Shown piece by piece: positions 1 through 5,675 of a stretch of 14,058 nt of DNA. Position numbers and translations under genes: made by a program. This DNA comes from an uncultured Ilumatobacter sp. (lineage in GTDB: Bacteria; Actinomycetota; Acidimicrobiia; Acidimicrobiales; Ilumatobacteraceae), in contig CALICC010000220.1 in assembly GCA_938049325.1 (NCBI GenBank), forward strand, positions 1 to 14,058. The letters are read 5' to 3'. The notes under the pieces were generated by a model. It was not told where the DNA came from. It was given only the letters and a program-made list of their open reading frames with translations, and ran no database searches. Within the stretch, counting starts at the first letter, position 1. Every line of letters starts with the position of its first letter.

Positions 1-927
1 CGAGCGGCGGCGGTGGGCTTGTGCAACGCGCCGAGCGGCCGATCGAGGGTCCGCGGCGAAGGTCTCGTCGAGGCGCACCACCATCCAGCCGAGCTCGTTG
101 CAGGCGAGATCTCGGTCGTGGTCGCGTGCTTGGCCGGCGTCTCCACCGTGGAACCACGATGAGCCCGGCTCGACCGCCAAACGGATGTCGGGCCATGCAA
201 TGTCGAGGTGAAGCAGCTCGCCGGTTGGCAACTCGAGCGGGTGTTGGCGCACGGACGCCGGCAGGCCCACGTGTTCGAAGGCTTCGATGAACTGCATCTC
301 GAGATGGCTTTGTGCGGGCCGGGGACGATCGCCGTGACGTTCGAGCCATCGCTCGACGCGCCGGACGCCGTTCTTGCCCTTGCAGCGGTGTGCCTCGAGA
401 TATGCCGCGAGTTCGAGTGGGGTGATCAAACCGAGGTGCCAGGCGTCTTCCATCGCTCGATCGAAGCGGTGTTGGGTGATCCCAGGAACCGACGCGAGGC
501 TGAACAGCATGCGGTCGGGTTCGGCCACGGTGAGTCCCGTCGGCAGCGTCGTGCGGTCGCGACCGGCGTCGTACCAGCCCGTTCGGTCGAGGTGGAGCCA
601 GGACGGGGTCCGGCGGCTGAACGATGCGGGGACGGTGAAGTGGATGCTGCTGCCGTGCATCTTCCGAATGCCGTAGATGCGTGCGGCTGACCACGCGCTG
701 AGGAACCCGGTCCCGCGAGCCCACAACTGCACCGCGAAGGCGCGCTGCAGGAACGTGTCGGGATGCGACACGAGCCGGTACGTCGACGGCAGGATTTCGA
801 CGATCTCACCCCGTTGGAGCAAGCCGGTCACTTGCCGAGCTGACAGCTCGAGGCCGTCGATGAGTTCGCGTCGATGGACGGCGCCGAATTGGTTGCGAGC
901 GAGTTGAAGAAGTTGTGTGTTGGCCAC
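1..927 (-). CDS. AbiEi-like N-terminus plus DUF559 (Vsr-like) protein, 3' end off window
   Basis: The frame is open from a GTG at 927 to the left edge, giving 309 residues with no stop seen. Residues about 1-60 look like the winged-helix 'AbiEi antitoxin' N-terminal domain of actinobacterial proteins (LLQLARNQFGAVHRREL, then a YRLVSHPD-like wing). Residues about 205-290 match DUF559, a Vsr/PD-(D/E)XK-like fold: E210, LDIAW with D242, AVEPGSSWFH with E253 and H260, then RDHDRDLACNELGW. This two-domain form is common in actinobacteria. Its role is not established, and the antitoxin/nuclease reading is by family resemblance only. No AbiEii-type nucleotidyltransferase partner lies in the window. 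The start is uncertain: there is no Shine-Dalgarno or TAnnnT box before it, but no better start exists upstream in frame. It is divergent from the ATP-grasp gene. Confidence 0.75.
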   Translation of the reverse strand, partial: MANTQLLQLARNQFGAVHRRELIDGLELSARQVTGLLQRGEIVEILPSTYRLVSHPDTFLQRAFAVQLWARGTGFLSAWSAARIYGIRKMHGSSIHFTVPASFSRRTPSWLHLDRTGWYDAGRDRTTLPTGLTVAEPDRMLFSLASVPGITQHRFDRAMEDAWHLGLITPLELAAYLEAHRCKGKNGVRRVERWLERHGDRPRPAQSHLEMQFIEAFEHVGLPASVRQHPLELPTGELLHLDIAWPDIRLAVEPGSSWFHGGDAGQARDHDRDLACNELGWMVVRLDETFAADPRSAARRVAQAHRRRS

Positions 928-1115
928 ACCACTCAGTGGGTGATCGGGGCGCCGAATCGGAAATTCGTTCCCTTCTCTGTGCGATTGTCGACCTTCCAGG
1001 TCGCAGAACTTATAGAGAAGGGTTGGCCAGAGGTTCGTCAAATTTTGGAAATCGAGGGCGCCGAATTACCTACCCTTCGATATATGTATCCGGGTGGCTT
1101 TGAGGGTGGGGTGAC
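928..1115. promoter_or_regulatory. Divergent intergenic region with nested inverted repeats
   Basis: These 188 bp separate the AbiEi/DUF559 gene from the ATP-grasp gene, and positions about 960-1090 are visibly richer in A/T than the rest of the window. A 9-bp perfect inverted repeat (CCCTTCTCT at 970-978, AGAGAAGGG at 1014-1022) encloses a smaller perfect one (GACCT 990-994, AGGTC 998-1002). Weak promoter-like hexamers occur (TATAGA 1011-1016; TTGGAA 1045-1050 with TACCTA 1067-1072), but none is close to consensus. It probably holds the promoters of both genes and possibly an operator or structured leader. Which strand it serves cannot be told from sequence. Confidence 0.45.
1102..1106 (+). 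promoter_or_regulatory. Ribosome binding site of the ATP-grasp gene
   Basis: GAGGG lies about 10 nt before the GTG at 1116 and supports that start. The nearby GTG at 1111 is out of frame and stops at 1137. A G-rich stretch continues to 1111, so spacing is approximate. Confidence 0.45.
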
Positions 1116-2486
1116 GTGCGACGGCGCGCATATTTGATTCAGGATCCGTACGACACGGACGCGATCGAGTTCATCCGGGCGATCTTCATCGACTTCGGTC
1201 TGCGACCGGTCTGTTTCTACACCGATCCGAAAGGCCGCTACTACGGCGAGCAGGCGTTTCCCATTCTGACGAGCGACGCGATCGAAGCGAGCTTCGATGC
1301 CGATCTCGACGACCTCGGTGATCTGGCTCGCCGTGTGACCGAGACCTACGACATCGTCGGCATCGTGCCGTATCGCGAAGACACGCTCGAGGTTGCCGCG
1401 AACATCCTTCGTCATCTCGACGTCGATTGGAACTCGGCCGAGACGCTCGCCCTCTGCCGTGACAAGAACGCGATGAAGCAGCATCTCGCCACTGCCGAGC
1501 CAGCTGTGCGCGTGCCGCGTTCGGCCGCGATACGAACCTACGACGACATCGTCGCATGCGATCCTCCGAAGCGCTTCGTCCTCAAGCCGAACAGCGGGAT
1601 GGGGAGCACTCATCTGGGGTTCTTCTCGGCGACAGACGATCGTGACACCGTCGAGCGACACCTCGCTCTGGACCCTGACGGGTTGTGGGCGCTCGAAGAG
1701 TTCATCGACGGCATCGAGTATCGGGTCAACGGGATGATCCGGCGCGATGGCACGGTCCAGACGTTGTTGGTGATGGAGTACCACCCGGTGCAGCTCGACG
1801 AGCACTTTGCGCTCGCGTACGCCTCGGAATCACAGGTCCACAGCACCGACGATCGGTTTGGACCACTCCACGAATACGCCGCTGCCGCGATCGGCGCGTT
1901 GGGTGTTCGCGGGGTGCCGTTCCACATGGAGGTGAAGGTCGACGACGAGGGCCCGGCGCTCATCGACTTTGGCGCCCGAGTCGGGTCCGAAGGCACCGGC
2001 TACCTGCTCAGCCAACTCCACCCTGGTCGTCCGAATCTGTACTCCGTCGCGGGTCACGACCACGTCGGGCCGAACACGTTCGCCATGGATCCAGTCGACT
2101 ACGAGCACTATGACTCGATGACCTCGGTTCTGGTGTACGGCATTTCCGAGATCGGGGGAGTGATCTCATCGATGGACGGCTTCGACGAGATCGAGGCAAT
2201 GCCCGAGTTCGTGAACTGGCCGGTTCGGCCCTCCATCGGCGACCCGATACGGGTGATGCGCGAGTTACGCGACAGCCCGTACATCGTCGCGCTGCGTCAT
2301 GACGGACCTCCCGAACGCTCGCAAGATCTCATCGAGCACGTTCGTGCAACGATTCGGTTCAACGAACGGTCCGAGCGTCAGCGCAAGGCTCGTGCAACAG
2401 CGAAGCAGACGCTCACGAGAGCGCGCCGCAAGTCGCGGTGGATCGCGCATCGGATGAAGAGCGCTTCGGATTTGCGGACGGGTTGA
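1116..2486 (+). CDS. ATP-grasp carboxylate-amine ligase, L-amino-acid-ligase-like
   Basis: 456 residues from GTG, start supported by a G-rich RBS. Residues about 5-115 form a pre-ATP-grasp (Rossmann-like) domain. The ATP-grasp core follows: RFVLKPNSGMGS with K157, a glycine-rich loop at 159-163, and the adenine-binding strand LEEFIDG at 193-199. The metal region has FHMEV (E272) and LIDFGAR (D284, R288). Residues about 335-412 resemble the C-terminal subdomain of YwfE-type L-amino-acid ligases (IGGVISSMDGFDEIEAMP, then GDPIRV). Such enzymes activate a carboxylate as acyl-phosphate and join it to an amine; the substrates here are unknown. Two oddities: the usual acidic-x-Asn metal motif reads D-F-G, so the Asn is a Gly, and residues about 414-456 form an Arg/Lys-rich tail. 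It stands alone, convergent with prs. Family confidence is high, product confidence low. Confidence 0.85.
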   Translation: MRRRAYLIQDPYDTDAIEFIRAIFIDFGLRPVCFYTDPKGRYYGEQAFPILTSDAIEASFDADLDDLGDLARRVTETYDIVGIVPYREDTLEVAANILRHLDVDWNSAETLALCRDKNAMKQHLATAEPAVRVPRSAAIRTYDDIVACDPPKRFVLKPNSGMGSTHLGFFSATDDRDTVERHLALDPDGLWALEEFIDGIEYRVNGMIRRDGTVQTLLVMEYHPVQLDEHFALAYASESQVHSTDDRFGPLHEYAAAAIGALGVRGVPFHMEVKVDDEGPALIDFGARVGSEGTGYLLSQLHPGRPNLYSVAGHDHVGPNTFAMDPVDYEHYDSMTSVLVYGISEIGGVISSMDGFDEIEAMPEFVNWPVRPSIGDPIRVMRELRDSPYIVALRHDGPPERSQDLIEHVRATIRFNERSERQRKARATAKQTLTRARRKSRWIAHRMKSASDLRTG

Positions 2487-2511
2487 CGCCCGCGGTCGGG
2501 CCCGCGGCGTC
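2485..2511. terminator. Shared hairpin terminator between convergent ATP-grasp and prs genes
   Basis: Left arm 2485-2495 and right arm 2502-2511 pair over 10 bp with one bulged C (about 2491), around a 6-nt loop (TCGGGC, 2496-2501). The stem takes in the GA of both TGA stops (2484-2486 on plus, 2512-2510 on minus). No T-tract follows on either side, so it is either an intrinsic terminator of the T-poor high-GC type or an mRNA 3' end protector for both transcripts. Confidence 0.6.
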
Positions 2512-3496
2512 AGGCCAGGTTTTCGCCGTCGAAGATGTCGCTCACGCTCGTGTCGTCGAACACGGCGCCGAGCGCTTCGGCGATCAGCGGCGCCACCGAG
2601 AGGATCTCGAGGTTCGGAAGCTGCTTCTCACTCGGCAGCGGCAGGGAGTTGGTGAGCACGAGCCGCTCGATCGGTGCGTTCTTGAGTCGATCGACTGCCG
2701 GACCTGAGAGCACGCCGTGAGTCGCCATGGCCCAGACTTCCTTGGCGCCACGCTTCTTGAGCAGCTCGGCGGCCGCGACGATCGTGCCGCCCGTGTCGAT
2801 CATGTCGTCGGTCAGTACGCAGGTGCGCCCCTCGACGTCGCCCATCACTTCGGCCGCCTCGGCGACGTTGGTCGTGCCCTTCGGGCGACGCTTGTAGATG
2901 AACGCGAGGTCGGCGTCGGGGCCGAGGTGCTGCGCCATGCGTTCGGCGACCTTGATGCGGCCGGCGTCGGGTGAAACGATCACCGGCGCTTCGGCGTTGT
3001 CGCGGACGTACTGCTCGAGCACCGGCATCGCGGTGAGGTGGTCGACCGGGCCGTCGAAGAAGCCCTGGATCTGACCGGAGTGCAGATCGATCGAGATCAT
3101 CCGCTTGGCGCCCGCAGCTTTGAACATGTCAGCGATGAGGCGGGCGGTGATCGGCTCGCGTCCGGCGGCCTTGCGGTCTTGGCGGGCGTAGCCGTAGAAC
3201 GGGCACACCGCGGTGATGCGCTTGGCCGAAGCGCGCGACGCGGCGTCGATCATGATGAGATGTTCCATGATCGAGTCGTTGACGGAACGCTCGTCGACGC
3301 CGAAGTGCGTCTGCATGACGAAGACGTCGGTGCCGCGCACGGACTCGCCGAAACTGCACCGAACTTCGCCGTTCGCGAATTCCACGAGATTGGCGTTGCC
3401 GATCTCGATGTTCAGGTGTGTCGCCACCTCCTCGGCCAATGCGGGGTGAGTGCGCCCGGTGTACAGCGCAAGCCGCTTGGTGGTGACCTTTTCCAT
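2510..3496 (-). CDS. prs: Ribose-phosphate pyrophosphokinase (PRPP synthase)
   Basis: 328 residues, a normal length. It makes PRPP from ribose 5-phosphate and ATP for nucleotide, His and Trp synthesis in the cytoplasm, and in actinobacteria also for decaprenyl-phospho-arabinose. The flexible loop (YGYARQDRK, 101-109; GREPITARL, 112-120), DLHSGQIQGFF (137-147) and the PRPP-binding loop VLTDDMIDTGGT (227-238) are intact. IVSPDAGRIKVAE (173-185) is the actinobacterial variant of the VSPD motif. The ATG at 3496 is chosen because GGAAGG lies 8 nt upstream and the product then starts as homologues do; the longer frame upstream is an overlap with glmU. It follows glmU by 56 bp and is probably cotranscribed with it, the usual glmU-prs pairing of Gram-positives. 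Confidence 0.97.
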   Translation of the reverse strand: MEKVTTKRLALYTGRTHPALAEEVATHLNIEIGNANLVEFANGEVRCSFGESVRGTDVFVMQTHFGVDERSVNDSIMEHLIMIDAASRASAKRITAVCPFYGYARQDRKAAGREPITARLIADMFKAAGAKRMISIDLHSGQIQGFFDGPVDHLTAMPVLEQYVRDNAEAPVIVSPDAGRIKVAERMAQHLGPDADLAFIYKRRPKGTTNVAEAAEVMGDVEGRTCVLTDDMIDTGGTIVAAAELLKKRGAKEVWAMATHGVLSGPAVDRLKNAPIERLVLTNSLPLPSEKQLPNLEILSVAPLIAEALGAVFDDTSVSDIFDGENLA

Positions 3497-3504
3497 GGGG
3501 TGAG

Positions 3505-3510
3505 CCTTCC
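3505..3510 (-). promoter_or_regulatory. Ribosome binding site of prs
   Basis: GGAAGG on the minus strand, 8 nt before the ATG at 3496. It is the clearest Shine-Dalgarno in the window and decides the prs start against the much longer open frame that runs into glmU. Confidence 0.75.
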
Positions 3511-3552
3511 GCTGTGACGGTGATGAGGGAGAGTCCGACCGGTGACGGGGCG

Positions 3553-4638
3553 TCACCCAGCGGGCGCAGTGTAGAACGGCCCGGTCACGGTTTCCGACTG
3601 GACGATCGAACCGGCCCCGAGGTGGGCGTAGGGACCCACGGTCGACCCGCCGCCGATCTTCGCTTCGGTGCCGACGCAATGGGCGACGGTGGAGTCGTTG
3701 CCGACCGAACAATCGACGAGCTGAACGTCGGGTCCGATCTCGCATTGGTCGCCGATGGAGGTGTTGCCCTGCAGCATTGTGCCGGGGTACAGCGTGACGT
3801 CGCGGCCGATCGTCACGGTGACGTCGATGAAGGTCTGTCGCGGATCGAGCATCGTCACACCGTTGAGCAGCCAGCGTCGGTTGGTTCGTGCGCGCAGTTC
3901 GCGCTCGGCGAGCGCAAGCTGCCACCGATCGTTGACGCCCTGCGTTTCTTGCGTCGGGGCTTGGACACACCCGACACGGTGGCCCATACCCGCCAGGACC
4001 GACACCACGTCGGTCAGGTAGTACTCGCCCTGCGTGTTGTCGGTGGTGAGGCCGCGTAGGGCCGGGCCCAGCAGGTCGCGCCGGAACGCGTAGATGCCGG
4101 TGTTCCATTCTTTGATGTCGAGTTCTTCGGGAGAGGCATCGCGCTGTTCGACGACGCGCAGCACTTGCCCGTCGGGTTTGCGCACGATGCGGCCATAGCC
4201 GGTCGGGTCGTCCATCACCGATGTGAGCAAGGTGGCGGCGTTGCCATTGGCCACGTGGGTGGCAACGAGTTCGTCGAGCGTCTCGGGGCGCAACAGCGGT
4301 GCGTCGCCGTTGAGAACGACGATCGTCGATTCGTCGTCGTAGTCGTCGCCGTCGAACGCGGTCATGCCGATCGAGGTCGCGTCACCGGTCCCGTTCTGCT
4401 CGACCTGTTCGACGAATGCGACGTTCGCCCATGACGGCGAGAGATCTTGGACTTTCTTGGTGACCTGCTCGGCGCCGTGACCGACCACGACGGCGGTGCG
4501 TTCAGGGGCAAGCTTCTCGAGTGCGTGGATCACGTGGAGCACCATCGAGCGGCCGCAGATCATGTGCAGTGGCTTGGGTCGACTCGATCGCATCCGAGTT
4601 CCCTCGCCAGCCGCCAGGACAATCGCCGAAACGCTCAT
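3553..4638 (-). CDS. glmU: GlmU-type UDP-GlcNAc pyrophosphorylase lacking the acetyltransferase active site
   Basis: 361 residues; bifunctional GlmU is usually about 450-495. The N-terminal uridylyltransferase domain is complete: LAAGEGTRM (8-16), RPKPLH (20-25), VLNGDAPLL (108-116), GYGRIVR (147-153), EWNTGIYAF (177-185), GEYYLTDVV (204-212). A left-handed beta-helix begins at about 270 (VTIGRDVTLYPGT, then SIGDQCEIGPD) but the protein ends at VTGPFYTAPAG, just after VGPYAHLGAG. That point is ahead of the conserved Lys, His and Asn residues of the acetyltransferase site. It should therefore make UDP-GlcNAc from GlcNAc-1-P, with acetyl transfer to GlcN-1-P coming from another protein. The ATG at 4638 is preferred over 4665 because the product then begins right at the nucleotide-binding motif and a TAnnnT box sits 7 nt before it. 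prs lies downstream and tRNA-Gln 31 nt upstream. Confidence 0.9.
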   Translation of the reverse strand: MSVSAIVLAAGEGTRMRSSRPKPLHMICGRSMVLHVIHALEKLAPERTAVVVGHGAEQVTKKVQDLSPSWANVAFVEQVEQNGTGDATSIGMTAFDGDDYDDESTIVVLNGDAPLLRPETLDELVATHVANGNAATLLTSVMDDPTGYGRIVRKPDGQVLRVVEQRDASPEELDIKEWNTGIYAFRRDLLGPALRGLTTDNTQGEYYLTDVVSVLAGMGHRVGCVQAPTQETQGVNDRWQLALAERELRARTNRRWLLNGVTMLDPRQTFIDVTVTIGRDVTLYPGTMLQGNTSIGDQCEIGPDVQLVDCSVGNDSTVAHCVGTEAKIGGGSTVGPYAHLGAGSIVQSETVTGPFYTAPAG

Positions 4639-4645
4639 GCGGTCG

Positions 4646-4651
4646 AGGCTA
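4646..4651 (-). promoter_or_regulatory. Candidate leaderless -10 box of glmU
   Basis: TAGCCT on the minus strand, 7 nt before the glmU ATG. In actinobacteria TAnnnT at 6-7 nt from the start codon marks transcription beginning at the start codon itself. No Shine-Dalgarno is present. Any -35 element would fall at about 4668-4674, in the 3' end of the tRNA-Gln gene. Confidence 0.5.
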
Positions 4652-4669
4652 CCCACGACCTGCAATCAG

Positions 4670-4740
4670 TTCCCGGGGGAGGAATCGAACCCCCATTCTC
4701 GGCACCAAAAACCGCTGTCTTACCGTTAGACGACCCGGGA
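4670..4740 (-). tRNA. tRNA-Gln (anticodon TTG)
   Basis: A 71-nt cloverleaf folds on the minus strand. The acceptor stem TCCCGGG/CCCGGGA is 7 perfect pairs. The D arm is GTCT/AGAC with a GG-containing loop, and the anticodon loop TTTTGGT gives TTG (reads CAA, Gln). The variable loop is 4 nt. The T arm is GGGGG/CCTCC around TTCGATT, with one G.T pair. The discriminator is A and no CCA is encoded. The first anticodon-stem pair is G27 opposite A43, a mismatch, and 31-39 is a T.G wobble. It lies 31 nt upstream of glmU on the same strand. Confidence 0.93.
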
Positions 4741-4798
4741 AAGGCATCATGGCCAGCCCGCTACCGTATCGCCGCGTGGCGTGCACACCCACGCCCGA

Positions 4799-4804
4799 TA
4801 GCGT
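4799..4804 (+). promoter_or_regulatory. Candidate -10 box of the bS22-like gene
   Basis: TAGCGT, identical to the box before metG, lies 10 nt before the ATG at 4815. Transcription starting 7 nt downstream would leave a leader of only about 3 nt. No Shine-Dalgarno is present and no -35 element is recognisable. Confidence 0.4.
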
Positions 4805-4814
4805 TGCCTGCCTT

Positions 4815-4907
4815 ATGGGTTCTCTGATCAAGAAGCGTCGCAAGCGCATGCGCAAGAAGAAGCACAAGAAGATGTTGCGGCGCACGCGTCACCAGCGTCG
4901 CAAGTAG
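4815..4907 (+). CDS. bS22-like small ribosomal protein (AURKAIP1/COX24 family)
   Basis: A 30-residue, extremely basic protein: MGSLIKKRRKRMRKKKHKK, then MLRRTRHQRRK. It matches the short actinobacterial AURKAIP1/COX24-type proteins, whose Mycobacterium smegmatis member was seen in the small ribosomal subunit and named bS22. It is expected to bind 16S rRNA. The long in-frame extension upstream (from 4521) crosses the tRNA and glmU and is not real; the start is set by the conserved MGS(L/V)IKKRRKRM beginning. It stands alone, divergent from tRNA-Gln and convergent with ispE, with only 6 bp between the two stop codons. Confidence 0.93.
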   Translation: MGSLIKKRRKRMRKKKHKKMLRRTRHQRRK

Positions 4908-4913
4908 TCATCT

Positions 4914-5675
4914 CTACGATTCACGTGAACGTTCGATCGTTCGCGTGACCACGACACGAGCGCCCTCGTCGACCAAGTCGGTGAGGGCGTCGTCGCGTCG
5001 CCCCTCGGTGAACCAGGTTGCTCCGCTGCCGGCGAGCAACGGTGCGATGCCGAGGCGTTCAGCGATCGCATCACGCCACCATTGCATCCGCGGCTCGACG
5101 TGGAGTGCTGCAGCTTCGAGGTCGTTCGGTCCGTCGCCTGTCGGTCCGCCCAATTCGTCCCACGCCTTGTAGGCCGCCGGAGTGCTGACACCGAGTGGTG
5201 GGATGATCAGCGTGATCTCGCGTTCGACGTGAGGCAGTGGTTCGACGATTTCGCCGATACCGAGCACGCGCGCTCTGCCGCCGACCAGGCAGAACGAGAT
5301 GTCGGCGCCGATCTCGGATGCGGTCAGTAGATCGTGCGCTGTCGTGCCGAAACCACCCCAGCGAAGAACCGCTGCGGCGTCGGTCGAGCCGCCACCGAGT
5401 CCGCCGCCGTGCGGGATCTGCTTGTCGATGGTGACGTGGGCGTCGCGCTCGACCAATTCGAGCGCGCGGGCGACCAGGTTCGTCCGATCGGTCGGGACAC
5501 CTTCAGCGAACGGGCCGCGGGCGGAGATACCCGATCTGGTCGGGTCGATCGTGATCAGGTCGTGCAGATCGAGGCTGACCATCTCGGCGTCGATCAGGTG
5601 GTAGCCGTCGTCGCGCACGCCGACCATGGCGAGCGACATCGTGAGCTTCGCGTGCGCTCGGATGGTGACGGTCAT
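4914..5675 (-). CDS. ispE: 4-(cytidine 5'-diphospho)-2-C-methyl-D-erythritol kinase
   Basis: 253 residues, somewhat shorter than the usual 280-310. IspE phosphorylates CDP-methylerythritol in the MEP pathway to isoprenoid precursors. GHMP-kinase features are present: the N-terminal AHAKL with catalytic Lys10, the ATP-binding PHGGGLGGGSTDAAA (88-102), GADISFCLVGG (123-133) with the catalytic Asp124 (commonly GADVPF), and the C-terminal LAGSGAT (214-220). The ATG at 5675 is chosen because it gives the standard start (TVTIRAHAKL) and overlaps the ksgA stop as ATGA, indicating translational coupling. It is the last gene of the metG-tatD-ksgA operon. The stop is TAG at 4916-4914. Confidence 0.96.
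   Translation of the reverse strand: MTVTIRAHAKLTMSLAMVGVRDDGYHLIDAEMVSLDLHDLITIDPTRSGISARGPFAEGVPTDRTNLVARALELVERDAHVTIDKQIPHGGGLGGGSTDAAAVLRWGGFGTTAHDLLTASEIGADISFCLVGGRARVLGIGEIVEPLPHVEREITLIIPPLGVSTPAAYKAWDELGGPTGDGPNDLEAAALHVEPRMQWWRDAIAERLGIAPLLAGSGATWFTEGRRDDALTDLVDEGARVVVTRTIERSRES
4921..4948 (+). terminator. Stem-loop downstream of the bS22-like gene
   Basis: Arms 4921-4931 and 4938-4948 pair over 11 bp with a 6-nt loop (TTCGAT), starting 14 nt after the bS22 stop. The one non-Watson-Crick position is U.G when read on the plus strand but A.C on the minus strand, so the fold favours the bS22 transcript. The whole hairpin lies in the last codons of ispE on the other strand. No T-tract follows. 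Confidence 0.5.

Noticed and set aside
208..690. 160-residue plus-strand frame near the left edge
   Set aside because: It is antisense to the AbiEi/DUF559 coding frame, which has clear domain matches throughout.
874..1137. 87-residue plus-strand frame across the divergent intergenic region
   Set aside because: It begins inside the AbiEi/DUF559 gene on the other strand, has no RBS or recognisable domain, and ends past the ATP-grasp start. A real small peptide cannot be fully excluded.
3497..3552. Frameshifted remainder of the GlmU acetyltransferase domain
   Set aside because: Only 56 bp separate the glmU stop from the prs start, far too little for the missing ~100 residues, and no helix repeats are seen in any frame.
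3497..4108. Extension of prs upstream to 4108, which would give a 532-residue protein
   Set aside because: The extra part is glmU read in another frame and is Arg/His/Pro-rich; the ATG at 3496 has a strong RBS and gives the standard protein.
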